From an uncultured SAR86 cluster bacterium (GTDB lineage: Bacteria; Pseudomonadota; Gammaproteobacteria; Magnimaribacterales; D2472): DNA of 64,000 nucleotides. The position numbers and the translations under genes were made by a program. The DNA is taken from contig CACJSU010000002.1 in the NCBI GenBank assembly GCA_902596165.1, forward strand, positions 153,768-217,767. Reading direction: 5' to 3'. This document shows, in pieces, positions 53,407 to 62,038 of the stretch. Position 1 is the stretch's first letter. Each line of letters starts with the position of its first letter. Under the pieces are notes generated by a model, which saw nothing but the letters and a program-made list of their open reading frames with translations, was not told the origin of the DNA and ran no database searches.

Positions 53407-55410
53407 ATGGATACAAAGTATTTATTCAAAAGACACAATACCTATTGGGTAAAAGTTGCTGTCCCAAAAGATCTTCGCAAAGAGTTAGGTTTTGATCTAA
53501 GAACTTCTTTGCACACTCATGAATTATCTGAGGCTCAAAAACTTAGAGAAGCTGTAGTAGCTGATTTTAAATCTCAGATATTTGCTGCAAAAGAAAATCT
53601 CAAAGATTCAAACGGGAAAAATTCAATTAAAACATTTATGCCAGTTACAGATACATCTGATCCACAGTATTATCATAAAGTCGTGGATTGTCAGTATGCA
53701 TGCCCTGCTCATACACCTGTTCCAGAGTACATTAGAAAAATATCCCAAAACAAATATACAGAAGCCTACATGATTAATTGGGAGTCAAATGTATTTCCTG
53801 GAATCCTCGGTCGAACATGTGACAGACCATGTGAACCAGCATGTAGAAGAACCAGAACTCATGAAAAACCTGTTGCCATATGCAGACTAAAAAGAGTTGC
53901 AGCTGATTTTAAGGATGATGTTTCAGATCTATTGCCTAAAGCTCCTGAAAAAAGCAATGGGAAAAAAATTGCTCTTATAGGTGGCGGGCCCGCATCCCTG
54001 ACTGTAGCAAGGGATCTGATTGTTATGGGATACGAATGTACTCTATTTGAAAAAGATCCTCAGGCTGGAGGTTTGATGCGAACAAATATTCCATCATTCA
54101 GGCTTCCGGTTGAGGTCTTAGATGCTGAAGTTGATCAGATTCTTAATATGGGATTAAAGACAAAATTCAATTCTGAAATCACCAGTCTTAAAGATTTTTT
54201 AAAGGAAGATTTTGATGCGGTTTTTGTTGGGACCGGTGCCCCAAAAGGAAAAGATTTAAACATTGAAGGCCGAAAAGAGGCTGAGGCTAATATTCATATT
54301 GGCATAGACTTTTTAACCAGCATTGCCTTTGAGCATATTGATTCTATTGGAAAAAAAGTCATTGTTTTGGGAGGTGGAAACACTGCAATGGATTGCTGCA
54401 GATCTTCTTTAAGATTGGGCGCAGAGGACGTAAAAGTTGTTGTCAGAAGCCCCTTCTCACAAATGAAAGCATCTGAATGGGAGATTGAAGATGCCATGGA
54501 AGAAAATATTCCAATTCTTGAGAATCATGTTCCTAAAAAATTTATTCATGAGGCTGGGAGACTGGTTGGAATGGAATTTCAGAAAGTTGAAGCTGTATTT
54601 GATAAAAAGGGAAATCGATCGCTGGTACCAACAAGCGAGGATCCGGTGATGCTTGAGTGTGATGATGTATTAGTAGCTATTGGCCAAGATAATTCCTTTG
54701 AATGGATAGAGAGAGATATTGGCCTAGAATTTGGAGAATGGGATATGCCCGTTGTTAACCCTACTACTTTTCAATCAACTCATCCAAAAGTCTTCTTTGG
54801 TGGAGATGCCGCTTGGGGGCCTGAAAATATAATTTGGGCTGCAGCGCATGGACATCAGGCAGCAATTTCAATTCATAAGTTTTGTCAAAACGAGGATATT
54901 AATGACAGACCATCTCCTGGTACCAATTTAGTGAGTCAAAAAATGGGGCTGCATGAATGGTCTTATGATAATGACATTTCTCAAGCTAAAAGATTTTTAG
55001 TACCTAAAGAAGATCAAGACACCGCATTAAAAAGTTTAAAAATTGAGGTTGAGAAAGGCTTTGATCCAAGCCTTGCTATGGAAGAAGCTCAAAGATGCTT
55101 GAATTGTGATGTACAAACTGTTTTTTCTGAGAGTTTGTGCATTGAGTGTGATGCTTGTGTCGATATTTGTCCTACAGATTGTATTAATTTCATGTTTAAT
55201 GGTCCCGAAGATGAAGTGAGGCAAAATACCAGAATTCCAGCTTTAAACATTGAACAAGATTTATTGATTTCTAAGATCTTACCAACCAAGAGAACTATGA
55301 TTAAAGACGAGGATGTTTGCTTGCATTGCGGTTTGTGTGCAGAGAGATGTCCTACTGGTGCTTGGGACATGCAAACATTTCTATATGAAGAAGCGAAGGT
55401 ATACTCATGA
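53407..55410 (+). CDS. NAD(P)H/ferredoxin-type FAD oxidoreductase with integrase-like N-terminal domain
   Basis: The 667-residue protein is modular. Residues 1-62 (YLFKRHNTYWVKVAVPKDLR, SLHTHELSEAQKLREAV) look like DUF6538, a short domain normally at the N-terminus of tyrosine recombinases. Residues about 90-170 hold Cys95, 99, 138, 142, 146 and 159 for Fe-S binding (GltD/dihydropyrimidine dehydrogenase type). Then come FAD (LIGGGPASLTVARDL) and NAD(P) (VLGGGNTAMDC) Rossmann domains and two C-terminal 4Fe-4S motifs (CIECDACVDICP, CLHCGLCAERCP). It probably passes electrons between NAD(P)H and ferredoxin or the next two proteins. Its stop overlaps the korA-like start by 4 bp. The start at 53407 is the only one with a nearby ribosome binding site. 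Confidence 0.85.
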   Translation: MDTKYLFKRHNTYWVKVAVPKDLRKELGFDLRTSLHTHELSEAQKLREAVVADFKSQIFAAKENLKDSNGKNSIKTFMPVTDTSDPQYYHKVVDCQYACPAHTPVPEYIRKISQNKYTEAYMINWESNVFPGILGRTCDRPCEPACRRTRTHEKPVAICRLKRVAADFKDDVSDLLPKAPEKSNGKKIALIGGGPASLTVARDLIVMGYECTLFEKDPQAGGLMRTNIPSFRLPVEVLDAEVDQILNMGLKTKFNSEITSLKDFLKEDFDAVFVGTGAPKGKDLNIEGRKEAEANIHIGIDFLTSIAFEHIDSIGKKVIVLGGGNTAMDCCRSSLRLGAEDVKVVVRSPFSQMKASEWEIEDAMEENIPILENHVPKKFIHEAGRLVGMEFQKVEAVFDKKGNRSLVPTSEDPVMLECDDVLVAIGQDNSFEWIERDIGLEFGEWDMPVVNPTTFQSTHPKVFFGGDAAWGPENIIWAAAHGHQAAISIHKFCQNEDINDRPSPGTNLVSQKMGLHEWSYDNDISQAKRFLVPKEDQDTALKSLKIEVEKGFDPSLAMEEAQRCLNCDVQTVFSESLCIECDACVDICPTDCINFMFNGPEDEVRQNTRIPALNIEQDLLISKILPTKRTMIKDEDVCLHCGLCAERCPTGAWDMQTFLYEEAKVYS

Positions 55411-57239
55411 GCAAACTTGCATCAATCAATGAATTTGTTATTAAGTTTGCTAATGTTAATGGTTCTGGTTCTGCAAGTGCAAATCAGATGTTTGCAAAAG
55501 GAATATTTAGATCTGGTATCCCCGTCAGCCCAAAAAATATTTTTCCATCAAACATTCAAGGCCTTCCAACATGGTTTGAAATAAGAGCAAGTGAAAAAGG
55601 ATATCTCGGGCGAAAGGCTGGAATAGATTTCATGGTTGCAATGAACCCCCAATCGTATGCACAAGATGTTGCTGAAATTAATTCAGGTGGATATCTTTTA
55701 TATGATTCATCTTGGAAAAGAGAATTCCATAGAGATGACATAAATATTATTGAAGTACCCCTAACTTCATTATGCGTTGACGAATTTAAAAACCCTAAGA
55801 CCAGACTGTTATTTAAAAATCTAGTTTATGTTGGGGCTTTATCATATTTGATGGATATTGATAAAAAGATTTTTATTGAGCTAATTGAGGAGCAATTTAA
55901 AGGTAAAGAAAAACTCATTGCACCAAATGTTCAGGCATTAAAGATGGGTTTTAATTATGCAAAAAAACATCTAGTTGATGCTTGTGATATAAAGGTTATT
56001 CAAAAAAACCTTACTGATGGGATGATTCTCACCAATGGAAATAATGCTGGAGGATTAGGTTGCGTTTATGGCGGAGCAACAGTATGTGCTTGGTATCCTA
56101 TTACCCCATCTACATCGCTTGCAGAATCTTATAAAAAATATTGTGATCAATTTAGGGTTGATGAGAAAACTGGAAAAAATAAATTTGCCTTTGTGCAAGC
56201 TGAAGATGAGCTTGCATCAATTGGAATGGCAATCGGTGCGAACTGGAATGGTGCAAGAGCTTTTACAGCGACAAGCGGCCCTGGAATTTCACTCATGACA
56301 GAATTTGTTGGTTTAGCATATTTTGCTGAAATTCCTGTAGTCATTTTTAACATTCAAAGAGGTGGCCCCTCTACTGGTATGCCAACACGAACCCAGCAAT
56401 CTGATATCCTGTCATGCGCCTATGCTTCTCATGGAGACACTAAACATGTGATGTTAATTCCCTCTGATCCAAAGGAATGTTTTGAATTTGCAGCTGACTC
56501 ATTTGATATATCTGATCGTCTTCAAACACCTGTTTTTGTATTATCAGATCTAGATATAGGGATGAATGATTGGACGTGTCCTGAATTTAAGTGGGATGAT
56601 GCTAAGGAGTTTGATAGAGGAAAAGTTTTATCCAAAGATGATCTAGATAACATGGAATCATGGGGTAGGTATCTTGATGTTGACGGAGATGGAATTCCAT
56701 TTCGAACTCTCCCAGGCACGCACCCAGAAAAAGGCGCCTACTTTACCAGAGGAAGCTCGCACGATGAATATGCAAGATATGTTGAAGATGGAGAGGTTAA
56801 TGCAAGAAACCTCTCACGGATTTTAAAAAAATTTGAAGGCGCTGATAAATTTTTACCAAAACCAATCTTCAAACAAGAAACAAATGCTAGCTCAAAGGGA
56901 TTAATTTATTTTGGTAGCACAGAAGCAGCAATGCAAGAGTCTCTCGATCAACTTTCTGCTTCAGGTTTTCCAATTGATGCAATGAGGATAAGATCTTTTC
57001 CCTTTAGTACTGAAGTATGGGATTTTATAGACCAACATGAATCTATTTTTCTTGTTGAGCAGAATAGAGACGCTCAAATGAAAACTCTGTTGATCTCGGA
57101 AGGAAAGATCAATCCAGAAGAATTTATTTCAGTTTTATGTTTTGATGGTGCACCAATTACTGCTGATTTTATTTCAGAATCAATCATTGAAATTCTGTCA
57201 GATAAAAATTTTTCTAAAACTGCTGAGGAAATGAAATGA
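55407..57239 (+). CDS. korA: 2-oxoacid:ferredoxin oxidoreductase, fused gamma-alpha subunit
   Basis: The 610-residue protein joins the gamma domain (GSASANQMFAKGIFRSGIPV, residues about 15-190) to the alpha pyrimidine-binding domain (YPITPSTSLAESYKKY, TATSGPGISLMTEFVGL, PTRTQQSDILSCAYASHGD). It oxidatively decarboxylates a 2-oxoacid to the acyl-CoA and reduces ferredoxin. Sequence pattern fits 2-oxoglutarate or pyruvate types; substrate is inferred, not proven. It overlaps its two neighbours by 4 bp each, implying one operon. Confidence 0.9.
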   Translation: MSKLASINEFVIKFANVNGSGSASANQMFAKGIFRSGIPVSPKNIFPSNIQGLPTWFEIRASEKGYLGRKAGIDFMVAMNPQSYAQDVAEINSGGYLLYDSSWKREFHRDDINIIEVPLTSLCVDEFKNPKTRLLFKNLVYVGALSYLMDIDKKIFIELIEEQFKGKEKLIAPNVQALKMGFNYAKKHLVDACDIKVIQKNLTDGMILTNGNNAGGLGCVYGGATVCAWYPITPSTSLAESYKKYCDQFRVDEKTGKNKFAFVQAEDELASIGMAIGANWNGARAFTATSGPGISLMTEFVGLAYFAEIPVVIFNIQRGGPSTGMPTRTQQSDILSCAYASHGDTKHVMLIPSDPKECFEFAADSFDISDRLQTPVFVLSDLDIGMNDWTCPEFKWDDAKEFDRGKVLSKDDLDNMESWGRYLDVDGDGIPFRTLPGTHPEKGAYFTRGSSHDEYARYVEDGEVNARNLSRILKKFEGADKFLPKPIFKQETNASSKGLIYFGSTEAAMQESLDQLSASGFPIDAMRIRSFPFSTEVWDFIDQHESIFLVEQNRDAQMKTLLISEGKINPEEFISVLCFDGAPITADFISESIIEILSDKNFSKTAEEMK

Positions 57240-58291
57240 CCTATATCGTCAAACCTGTTAATCATCACCCCAACCTTGAAAAAAATGCTCTTGGTTTAAC
57301 TAGAAGGGACTATGAAGGAACCATCTCAACTCTATGTGCTGGATGTGGACATGATTCTATTAGCGCTGCAGTAATAGAGGCTTGCTATGATCTAAGCCTT
57401 GCCTCAGATCAAATTGCAAAACTCTCAGGAATCGGGTGCTCATCTAAATCACCTTCTTATTTTTTAAACCAGGCTCATGGTTTTAATTCTGTTCATGGCA
57501 GAATGCCATCAGTTGCAACCGGGGCAAATCTTGGGAATCAAGACTTATTGTATTTGGGCGTCTCAGGAGATGGTGATACAGCAGGAATAGGCATAGGGCA
57601 GTTTATGCATGCAGCTAGAAGACAGCTAAACATTACTTATATTGTAGAAAATAATGGTACCTATGGTCTAACTAAAGGTCAATTTTCTGCAACTAATGAC
57701 CAAGGATCAAAGAGCAAATATGGAGAAGAAAACGTATTAGCTCCAATTGATCTTGCTGCAATGGCAATTCAACTTGGAGCAGGGTTTGTTGGTAGAAGTT
57801 TTTCGGGGGACAAAGATCAATTAGTTCCTCTATTAAAAGCAGCTATGAAATTTAAAGGATTTTCATTGATAGATATTATCTCTCCTTGTGTAACATTTAA
57901 TAATCATGCAGGCTCAACAAAAAGCTATGATCACATTAGAGAGCACAATGAATCAGTATCAAGCCTTGATTTTGTGCCAATTGGACAAGAAATCAAGACA
58001 AGCTATAAAGAGGGATCTATAGTAGATGTTCCATTGCATGATGGCGCAATACTGACTCTTGAAAAACTTTCAAAAAAATATGATCCGCTTGATAAAGGCT
58101 TAGCGGTTCAGAGTTTAAATGAGGCTGAAAAAAATGGAAAAGTACTTACTGGATTATTGTATATAGACCCTGAAGTGAAAGACCATGCAGAGATTTTAAA
58201 TATTACTGACACACCTCTTAATCAATTTTCTGATCAGGAATTGTGCCCAGGTTCAGACAAGCTTGAAAAAGTTAACGCAAGCTTAAATTAA
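57236..58291 (+). CDS. korB: 2-oxoacid:ferredoxin oxidoreductase beta subunit
   Basis: The 351-residue protein has TLCAGCGHDSISAAVIEA for the Fe-S/TPP region and VSGDGDTAGIGIGQFMHAA with ENNGTYGLTKGQ for thiamine pyrophosphate. It binds TPP and completes the heterodimer with the preceding subunit. Start overlaps the korA stop by 4 bp. Nothing follows on the plus strand for 360 bp. Confidence 0.92.
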   Translation: MTYIVKPVNHHPNLEKNALGLTRRDYEGTISTLCAGCGHDSISAAVIEACYDLSLASDQIAKLSGIGCSSKSPSYFLNQAHGFNSVHGRMPSVATGANLGNQDLLYLGVSGDGDTAGIGIGQFMHAARRQLNITYIVENNGTYGLTKGQFSATNDQGSKSKYGEENVLAPIDLAAMAIQLGAGFVGRSFSGDKDQLVPLLKAAMKFKGFSLIDIISPCVTFNNHAGSTKSYDHIREHNESVSSLDFVPIGQEIKTSYKEGSIVDVPLHDGAILTLEKLSKKYDPLDKGLAVQSLNEAEKNGKVLTGLLYIDPEVKDHAEILNITDTPLNQFSDQELCPGSDKLEKVNASLN

Positions 58292-58303
58292 TTATAGTAA
58301 AAA

Positions 58304-58546
58304 TTAAATTTTATTTTGGTCGTACGACTTATGACGACCTACACTAAATCCTCTCTTGGCCAAATGTTTTGTTGATCTGCCCTGAACTCTTTTTCGCCAT
58401 GATTCATAAGATGAGGGTTTTAAATTGTCTCTCATCAAGCGTTTAACAGCTTTTTCATTTAAGCCAAACTGAGCTTCTATAGCATCAAAGGGAGTTCTAT
58501 CTTCCCAGGCCATTTCTATAATTCTTGAAACATCTGATTTATCCAT
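58304..58546 (-). CDS. DUF2805 (TIGR03643-type) small protein
   Basis: The 80-residue basic protein has AWEDRTPFDAIEAQFGL, LKPSSYESWRKRVQGRSTKH, the family core. A helix-turn-helix-like N-terminal half suggests nucleic-acid binding, not proven. A TATAAT at 58554-58559 ends 7 nt before the ATG, so the mRNA is probably leaderless. It converges with the KorB gene. Confidence 0.85.
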   Translation of the reverse strand: MDKSDVSRIIEMAWEDRTPFDAIEAQFGLNEKAVKRLMRDNLKPSSYESWRKRVQGRSTKHLAKRGFSVGRHKSYDQNKI

Positions 58547-58553
58547 TAAGTAG

Positions 58554-58559
58554 ATTATA
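58554..58559 (-). promoter_or_regulatory. -10 box (TATAAT) of the DUF2805 gene
   Basis: Consensus TATAAT on the minus strand, 7 nt from the ATG at 58546. The -35 region is weak. Confidence 0.45.
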
Positions 58560-58651
58560 TTTGAATTTTTAGGAGCTAATTTATTTTATAAATAAATAAT
58601 TCTTTTTATATGCTTTGCCTTAAACTATCGAAAACTTAACCTAACTTACTA

Positions 58652-59305
58652 ATGAAAATTTTTTCAATCAGGTCTGTACCCACCACTAAATGGAGCTCAG
58701 AAAAAGCATTAAATTTTGCGCCTAAACCATTTACTTTATTGATGCTGTGTTTTGGTTTATTCCTATTTGGCTTGGGTGAATCATTAATTATCACAGCATC
58801 TACCGGGATGAGCCCATGGACGGTCTTAGCTGAAGGTTTATCAGTAACAACTAATTTAAGTATAGGTAGCCTTACTTTCTTGGTCAGTCTCGGAGTGCTG
58901 TTGCTATGGATTCCTTTAAGACAACAACCAGGAATTGGAACAATATTGAATGTCATCATTATTGCAGCAGTAATTGAGTGGTCTTTGCCCTATCTACCTC
59001 ATCCGGAGCAATATTCAATGAAAATAATGCAAGTTATTTGCGGAACATTGTTAGTAGGTCTTGCAAGTGGGATTTATTTGATTGCAAATCTTGGTCCAGG
59101 TCCGAGAGATGGTTTAATGACAGGCTGCCAAAGAGTTACAGGCCTGCCAATTGCTTGGGTTCGAGTTTTTTTAGAATTAATAGTTATAAGTATTGGTTGG
59201 TATTTAGGAGGTACCGTAGGAATTGGAACTGTTATTTTTGCATTTGGGATTGGTCCTGCAGTTTCAATAGGACTGTACTTTATTGCAAAAATTTCTAAAA
59301 CATAA
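58652..59305 (+). CDS. YczE/YitT-like membrane protein
   Basis: The 217-residue protein has five hydrophobic helices. SIGSLTFLVSLGVLL, GPGPRDGLMTGCQRVTGLP and WYLGGTVGIGTVIFAFGIGP are the YczE-type marks. Function is unknown; members are inner-membrane proteins. Confidence 0.85.
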   Translation: MKIFSIRSVPTTKWSSEKALNFAPKPFTLLMLCFGLFLFGLGESLIITASTGMSPWTVLAEGLSVTTNLSIGSLTFLVSLGVLLLWIPLRQQPGIGTILNVIIIAAVIEWSLPYLPHPEQYSMKIMQVICGTLLVGLASGIYLIANLGPGPRDGLMTGCQRVTGLPIAWVRVFLELIVISIGWYLGGTVGIGTVIFAFGIGPAVSIGLYFIAKISKT

Positions 59306-59313
59306 TTTTAGCC

Positions 59314-59343
59314 AAAAAAAAAGGGTGCTATTAGACACCCTTT
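59314..59343 (-). terminator. Terminator of the third TonB receptor
   Basis: AAAGGGTG/CACCCTTT, an 8-bp stem with an 8-nt loop and a 6-9 nt T tract on the minus strand. It lies between convergent genes. Confidence 0.85.
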
Positions 59344-59362
59344 ATAAATTTAAAAGCCTATC

Positions 59363-61882
59363 TTAGAAATTGTATCCAGCTTTTACGTACCAGAAAGCGC
59401 CTTCAATCCCATAAGGAGAAGTTTCATAATAAATTCCTCCAAGAACATTTCCAGGAACACCTTCGCCGTTAGCACCAGCTGAACCATCAATTTTAAGAGC
59501 TTCGGTATCAAATAAATTTTGAACACCGGCTGAGACACTGAAATTATCTGTAAGCTGAAAACTCACGGAAGCATCAACAGTCCATTCAGCATCAGAATCT
59601 GTGCCGAACCAGTCAGCATGAACAGCATAATACTCTCCATACATATTTGCTCGAACAAATGAGCTCACCTTATCACTCCATGTTTGTGCAATAGTGATAG
59701 TCATTCTGTCTTCAGGAAGTCCTTCTTCAAGACGTTTGACTTTAGAAGCACCAGTAACAGCTCCAGAGTTAGTGACTTCTGTTTCTGTGTGGTTCCATGC
59801 AGCACTAATATCTGCATCAGCTCCAAACAATTCAGTGCTGTATACAGCAACGATATCGTAACCAGTTGTTTCTGTATCAAAGTCATTAGTAAAGTAGTTT
59901 ACTTGGCCAATTAACTCTGGATTGGGTATTCCAGCAGCACCCATTGCAAGAACTTGAGCTGCAGTAGGAGCAGCATTACTTGTTAATGCAACCCTATCTT
60001 CTAACTCGATGACAAAGAAATCAGCGGTGACTGACAAATCACCAGAATCGTAAACGATACCAAATGAGGTATTGGTCGCTTCTTCAGGCTTAAGCTGTCC
60101 AGCACCAAGCTTGAAACCTGGTAATGTTTGAGCCTGAGTTAACTGACCATCCACTAGAGTTGTTTGAGTGTTAACTACGTTAACTTGTCCTTGGGTTGGC
60201 GCTCTAAAGCCAGTACCCGTTGAGAAACGCCATGCTACATTGTCTGAAACTTGATATCTAGCATTTAATTTAAAGTCATTTGTATCACCAAAAGAAGTAT
60301 AGTCTTCATATCTGAATGAACCACCAAGTAAAAATTGATCACTAACTTGGTTTTCTACATCTACATACAAACCGTAACTTCTTCTTGTGAAGGCGCCCTG
60401 AGAATCCGGGGAAAATCCTGCAAATCCATGTGAACCAACATTAAATCCTTGGAGAGCATATTTACCAGCTTTCCAAGAAGCTTCTTCACCAGAAATAACT
60501 TCAAACGTTTCTTCTCTCCACTCAGCGCCATAGGCAACAGTCATGGAGTCAACTTGTCTTGTTAAATCAAAATTGAAAACTTTTTCTAGCTCAATGTATG
60601 AACCAGTATAGAAATTACGAGGAGTGTCAGGACCCATTGAAGGATTAACAGTGTTGTTAAGACCAAAATCAGCTTCATTTCTACCAACTGAACCACTTAG
60701 GTCATATGAATGACCACTTAGGAAGCCATCTGTAATATCACCTCTTCTTCCAATAGTAAGTGAAGTATCTGTAATGTTGCCGATAAATCTTGGAGTATAT
60801 CCTCCTGGAGCAATTTCGTTCATCAAGAAACAACTTGGATCTGCCATGATTGCATCTCTTAGGGCATAATTTGATGGGTCAACCTGTCCAGATGCACCTG
60901 TGCCATATGCACATGTTCCATCTACGTTACCTACAGCTCTATAATTACCAATGGTGAAAACTCCACTTCTACCATCCGGATTACGATAATAGAAACCACC
61001 ATCCACATCTCTTTCTGAGTAATTACCAAACATATATGATTCCGATCCATCACTGTTAGTGACACCAGAATTCATAAAGAAAGTAACATCGTCATCAACA
61101 ATTGGAGCTCCCCATATTTGACAAGGATTTGCAACTGCTGAATTACCTCCAGCGACTAAAGATGCACAATCAGGCCTTTGCTCACTTCTTGAAGTAGCAT
61201 CAGCTTGTCTAATCTGAAAACTTGTTGTAACAAAGCCATCTTGGCCAAGTGGCATACCGTATTTACCAGCTATAGTAGTAGTGTTTCCATCACCTTCAGT
61301 ATACTCACCCATTTTGTATGAAAGACTTCCACCTTCTGAAATATCATCAAGAACAAAGTTAATAACACCAGCAATCGCATCAGAACCATACTGTGCGGAA
61401 GCGCCATCTCTTAAAACTTCAACCCTTTTTAAAGCAATTGCAGGAATTACGGAAATATCAGCGCCCTGAGAACCGTCATTAACTCCACCGCCTTGGAAAG
61501 CAATAACTGAAGCATGATGACGTCTTTTTCCGTTTGTAAAGATCAATGTAGCGTCAGCTGATAGGCCTCTTAGGTTAGCAGGACGAATCATACTTGCCGC
61601 ATCACTAATTGGTTGCAAATGAACATTCAATGAAGGAATGCTTCCTTGAAGTTGCATAAGTAAATCATCAGTACCAGTTTTACTGATATCCTCAGCGCTT
61701 AAAACATCAACAGGAACTGGTGAACTAGATACTGATCTAGGCTTTCCACGAGTACCAATACTAACTACTTCCTCTACGAACTCGCTGTCTTGAGCAAATG
61801 AATCAACTGAAAGCATCGAGCTTACAGCTATGATAGTTGTTAAGGACAGTTTTGAAACGGTCCAAATAGCTTTATTTAACAT
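59363..61882 (-). CDS. TonB-dependent outer membrane receptor
   Basis: The 839-residue receptor has a signal peptide (residues 1-30, ending SFA), an N-terminal extension, then plug motifs (VVSIGTRGKPRSVSSSPVPV, RPANLRGLSADATLIFTNGK, VEVLRDGASAQYGSDAIAGV, INFVLDD) and a 22-strand barrel ending in AFWYVKAGYNF. It is clearly longer in the external loops than the receptor at 29672. It has a strong AGGGAG ribosome binding site. Substrate unknown. Confidence 0.94.
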   Translation of the reverse strand: MLNKAIWTVSKLSLTTIIAVSSMLSVDSFAQDSEFVEEVVSIGTRGKPRSVSSSPVPVDVLSAEDISKTGTDDLLMQLQGSIPSLNVHLQPISDAASMIRPANLRGLSADATLIFTNGKRRHHASVIAFQGGGVNDGSQGADISVIPAIALKRVEVLRDGASAQYGSDAIAGVINFVLDDISEGGSLSYKMGEYTEGDGNTTTIAGKYGMPLGQDGFVTTSFQIRQADATSRSEQRPDCASLVAGGNSAVANPCQIWGAPIVDDDVTFFMNSGVTNSDGSESYMFGNYSERDVDGGFYYRNPDGRSGVFTIGNYRAVGNVDGTCAYGTGASGQVDPSNYALRDAIMADPSCFLMNEIAPGGYTPRFIGNITDTSLTIGRRGDITDGFLSGHSYDLSGSVGRNEADFGLNNTVNPSMGPDTPRNFYTGSYIELEKVFNFDLTRQVDSMTVAYGAEWREETFEVISGEEASWKAGKYALQGFNVGSHGFAGFSPDSQGAFTRRSYGLYVDVENQVSDQFLLGGSFRYEDYTSFGDTNDFKLNARYQVSDNVAWRFSTGTGFRAPTQGQVNVVNTQTTLVDGQLTQAQTLPGFKLGAGQLKPEEATNTSFGIVYDSGDLSVTADFFVIELEDRVALTSNAAPTAAQVLAMGAAGIPNPELIGQVNYFTNDFDTETTGYDIVAVYSTELFGADADISAAWNHTETEVTNSGAVTGASKVKRLEEGLPEDRMTITIAQTWSDKVSSFVRANMYGEYYAVHADWFGTDSDAEWTVDASVSFQLTDNFSVSAGVQNLFDTEALKIDGSAGANGEGVPGNVLGGIYYETSPYGIEGAFWYVKAGYNF

Positions 61883-61975
61883 GTTATCTCCCTAAGAATA
61901 GATAAAAATATATTTTGTAACCTGATTTATACACTAATTTGAGGTTTATAGCGAATTAAAATAGAGATTTTTATT

Positions 61976-62003
61976 AAAAAATCCTATAGATATGGGATTT
62001 TTT
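61976..62003 (-). terminator. Probable terminator of putA
   Basis: AAAAAATCC/GGATTTTTT, a 9-bp AT-rich stem with a 10-nt loop, immediately downstream of the putA stop on the minus strand. Confidence 0.6.
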
Positions 62004-62038
62004 GCTCCTCATGATGCAAAAAAACAGGGCTTGTAGAA

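Noticed and set aside
53407..53600. Mobile element or active integrase
   Set aside because: Only the short N-terminal domain is present; there is no catalytic recombinase domain and no attachment-site repeat was seen near it.
55407..58291. Indolepyruvate ferredoxin oxidoreductase
   Set aside because: The IorA-type fusion order differs; the gamma-alpha fused and separate beta arrangement fits KorAB-type enzymes.
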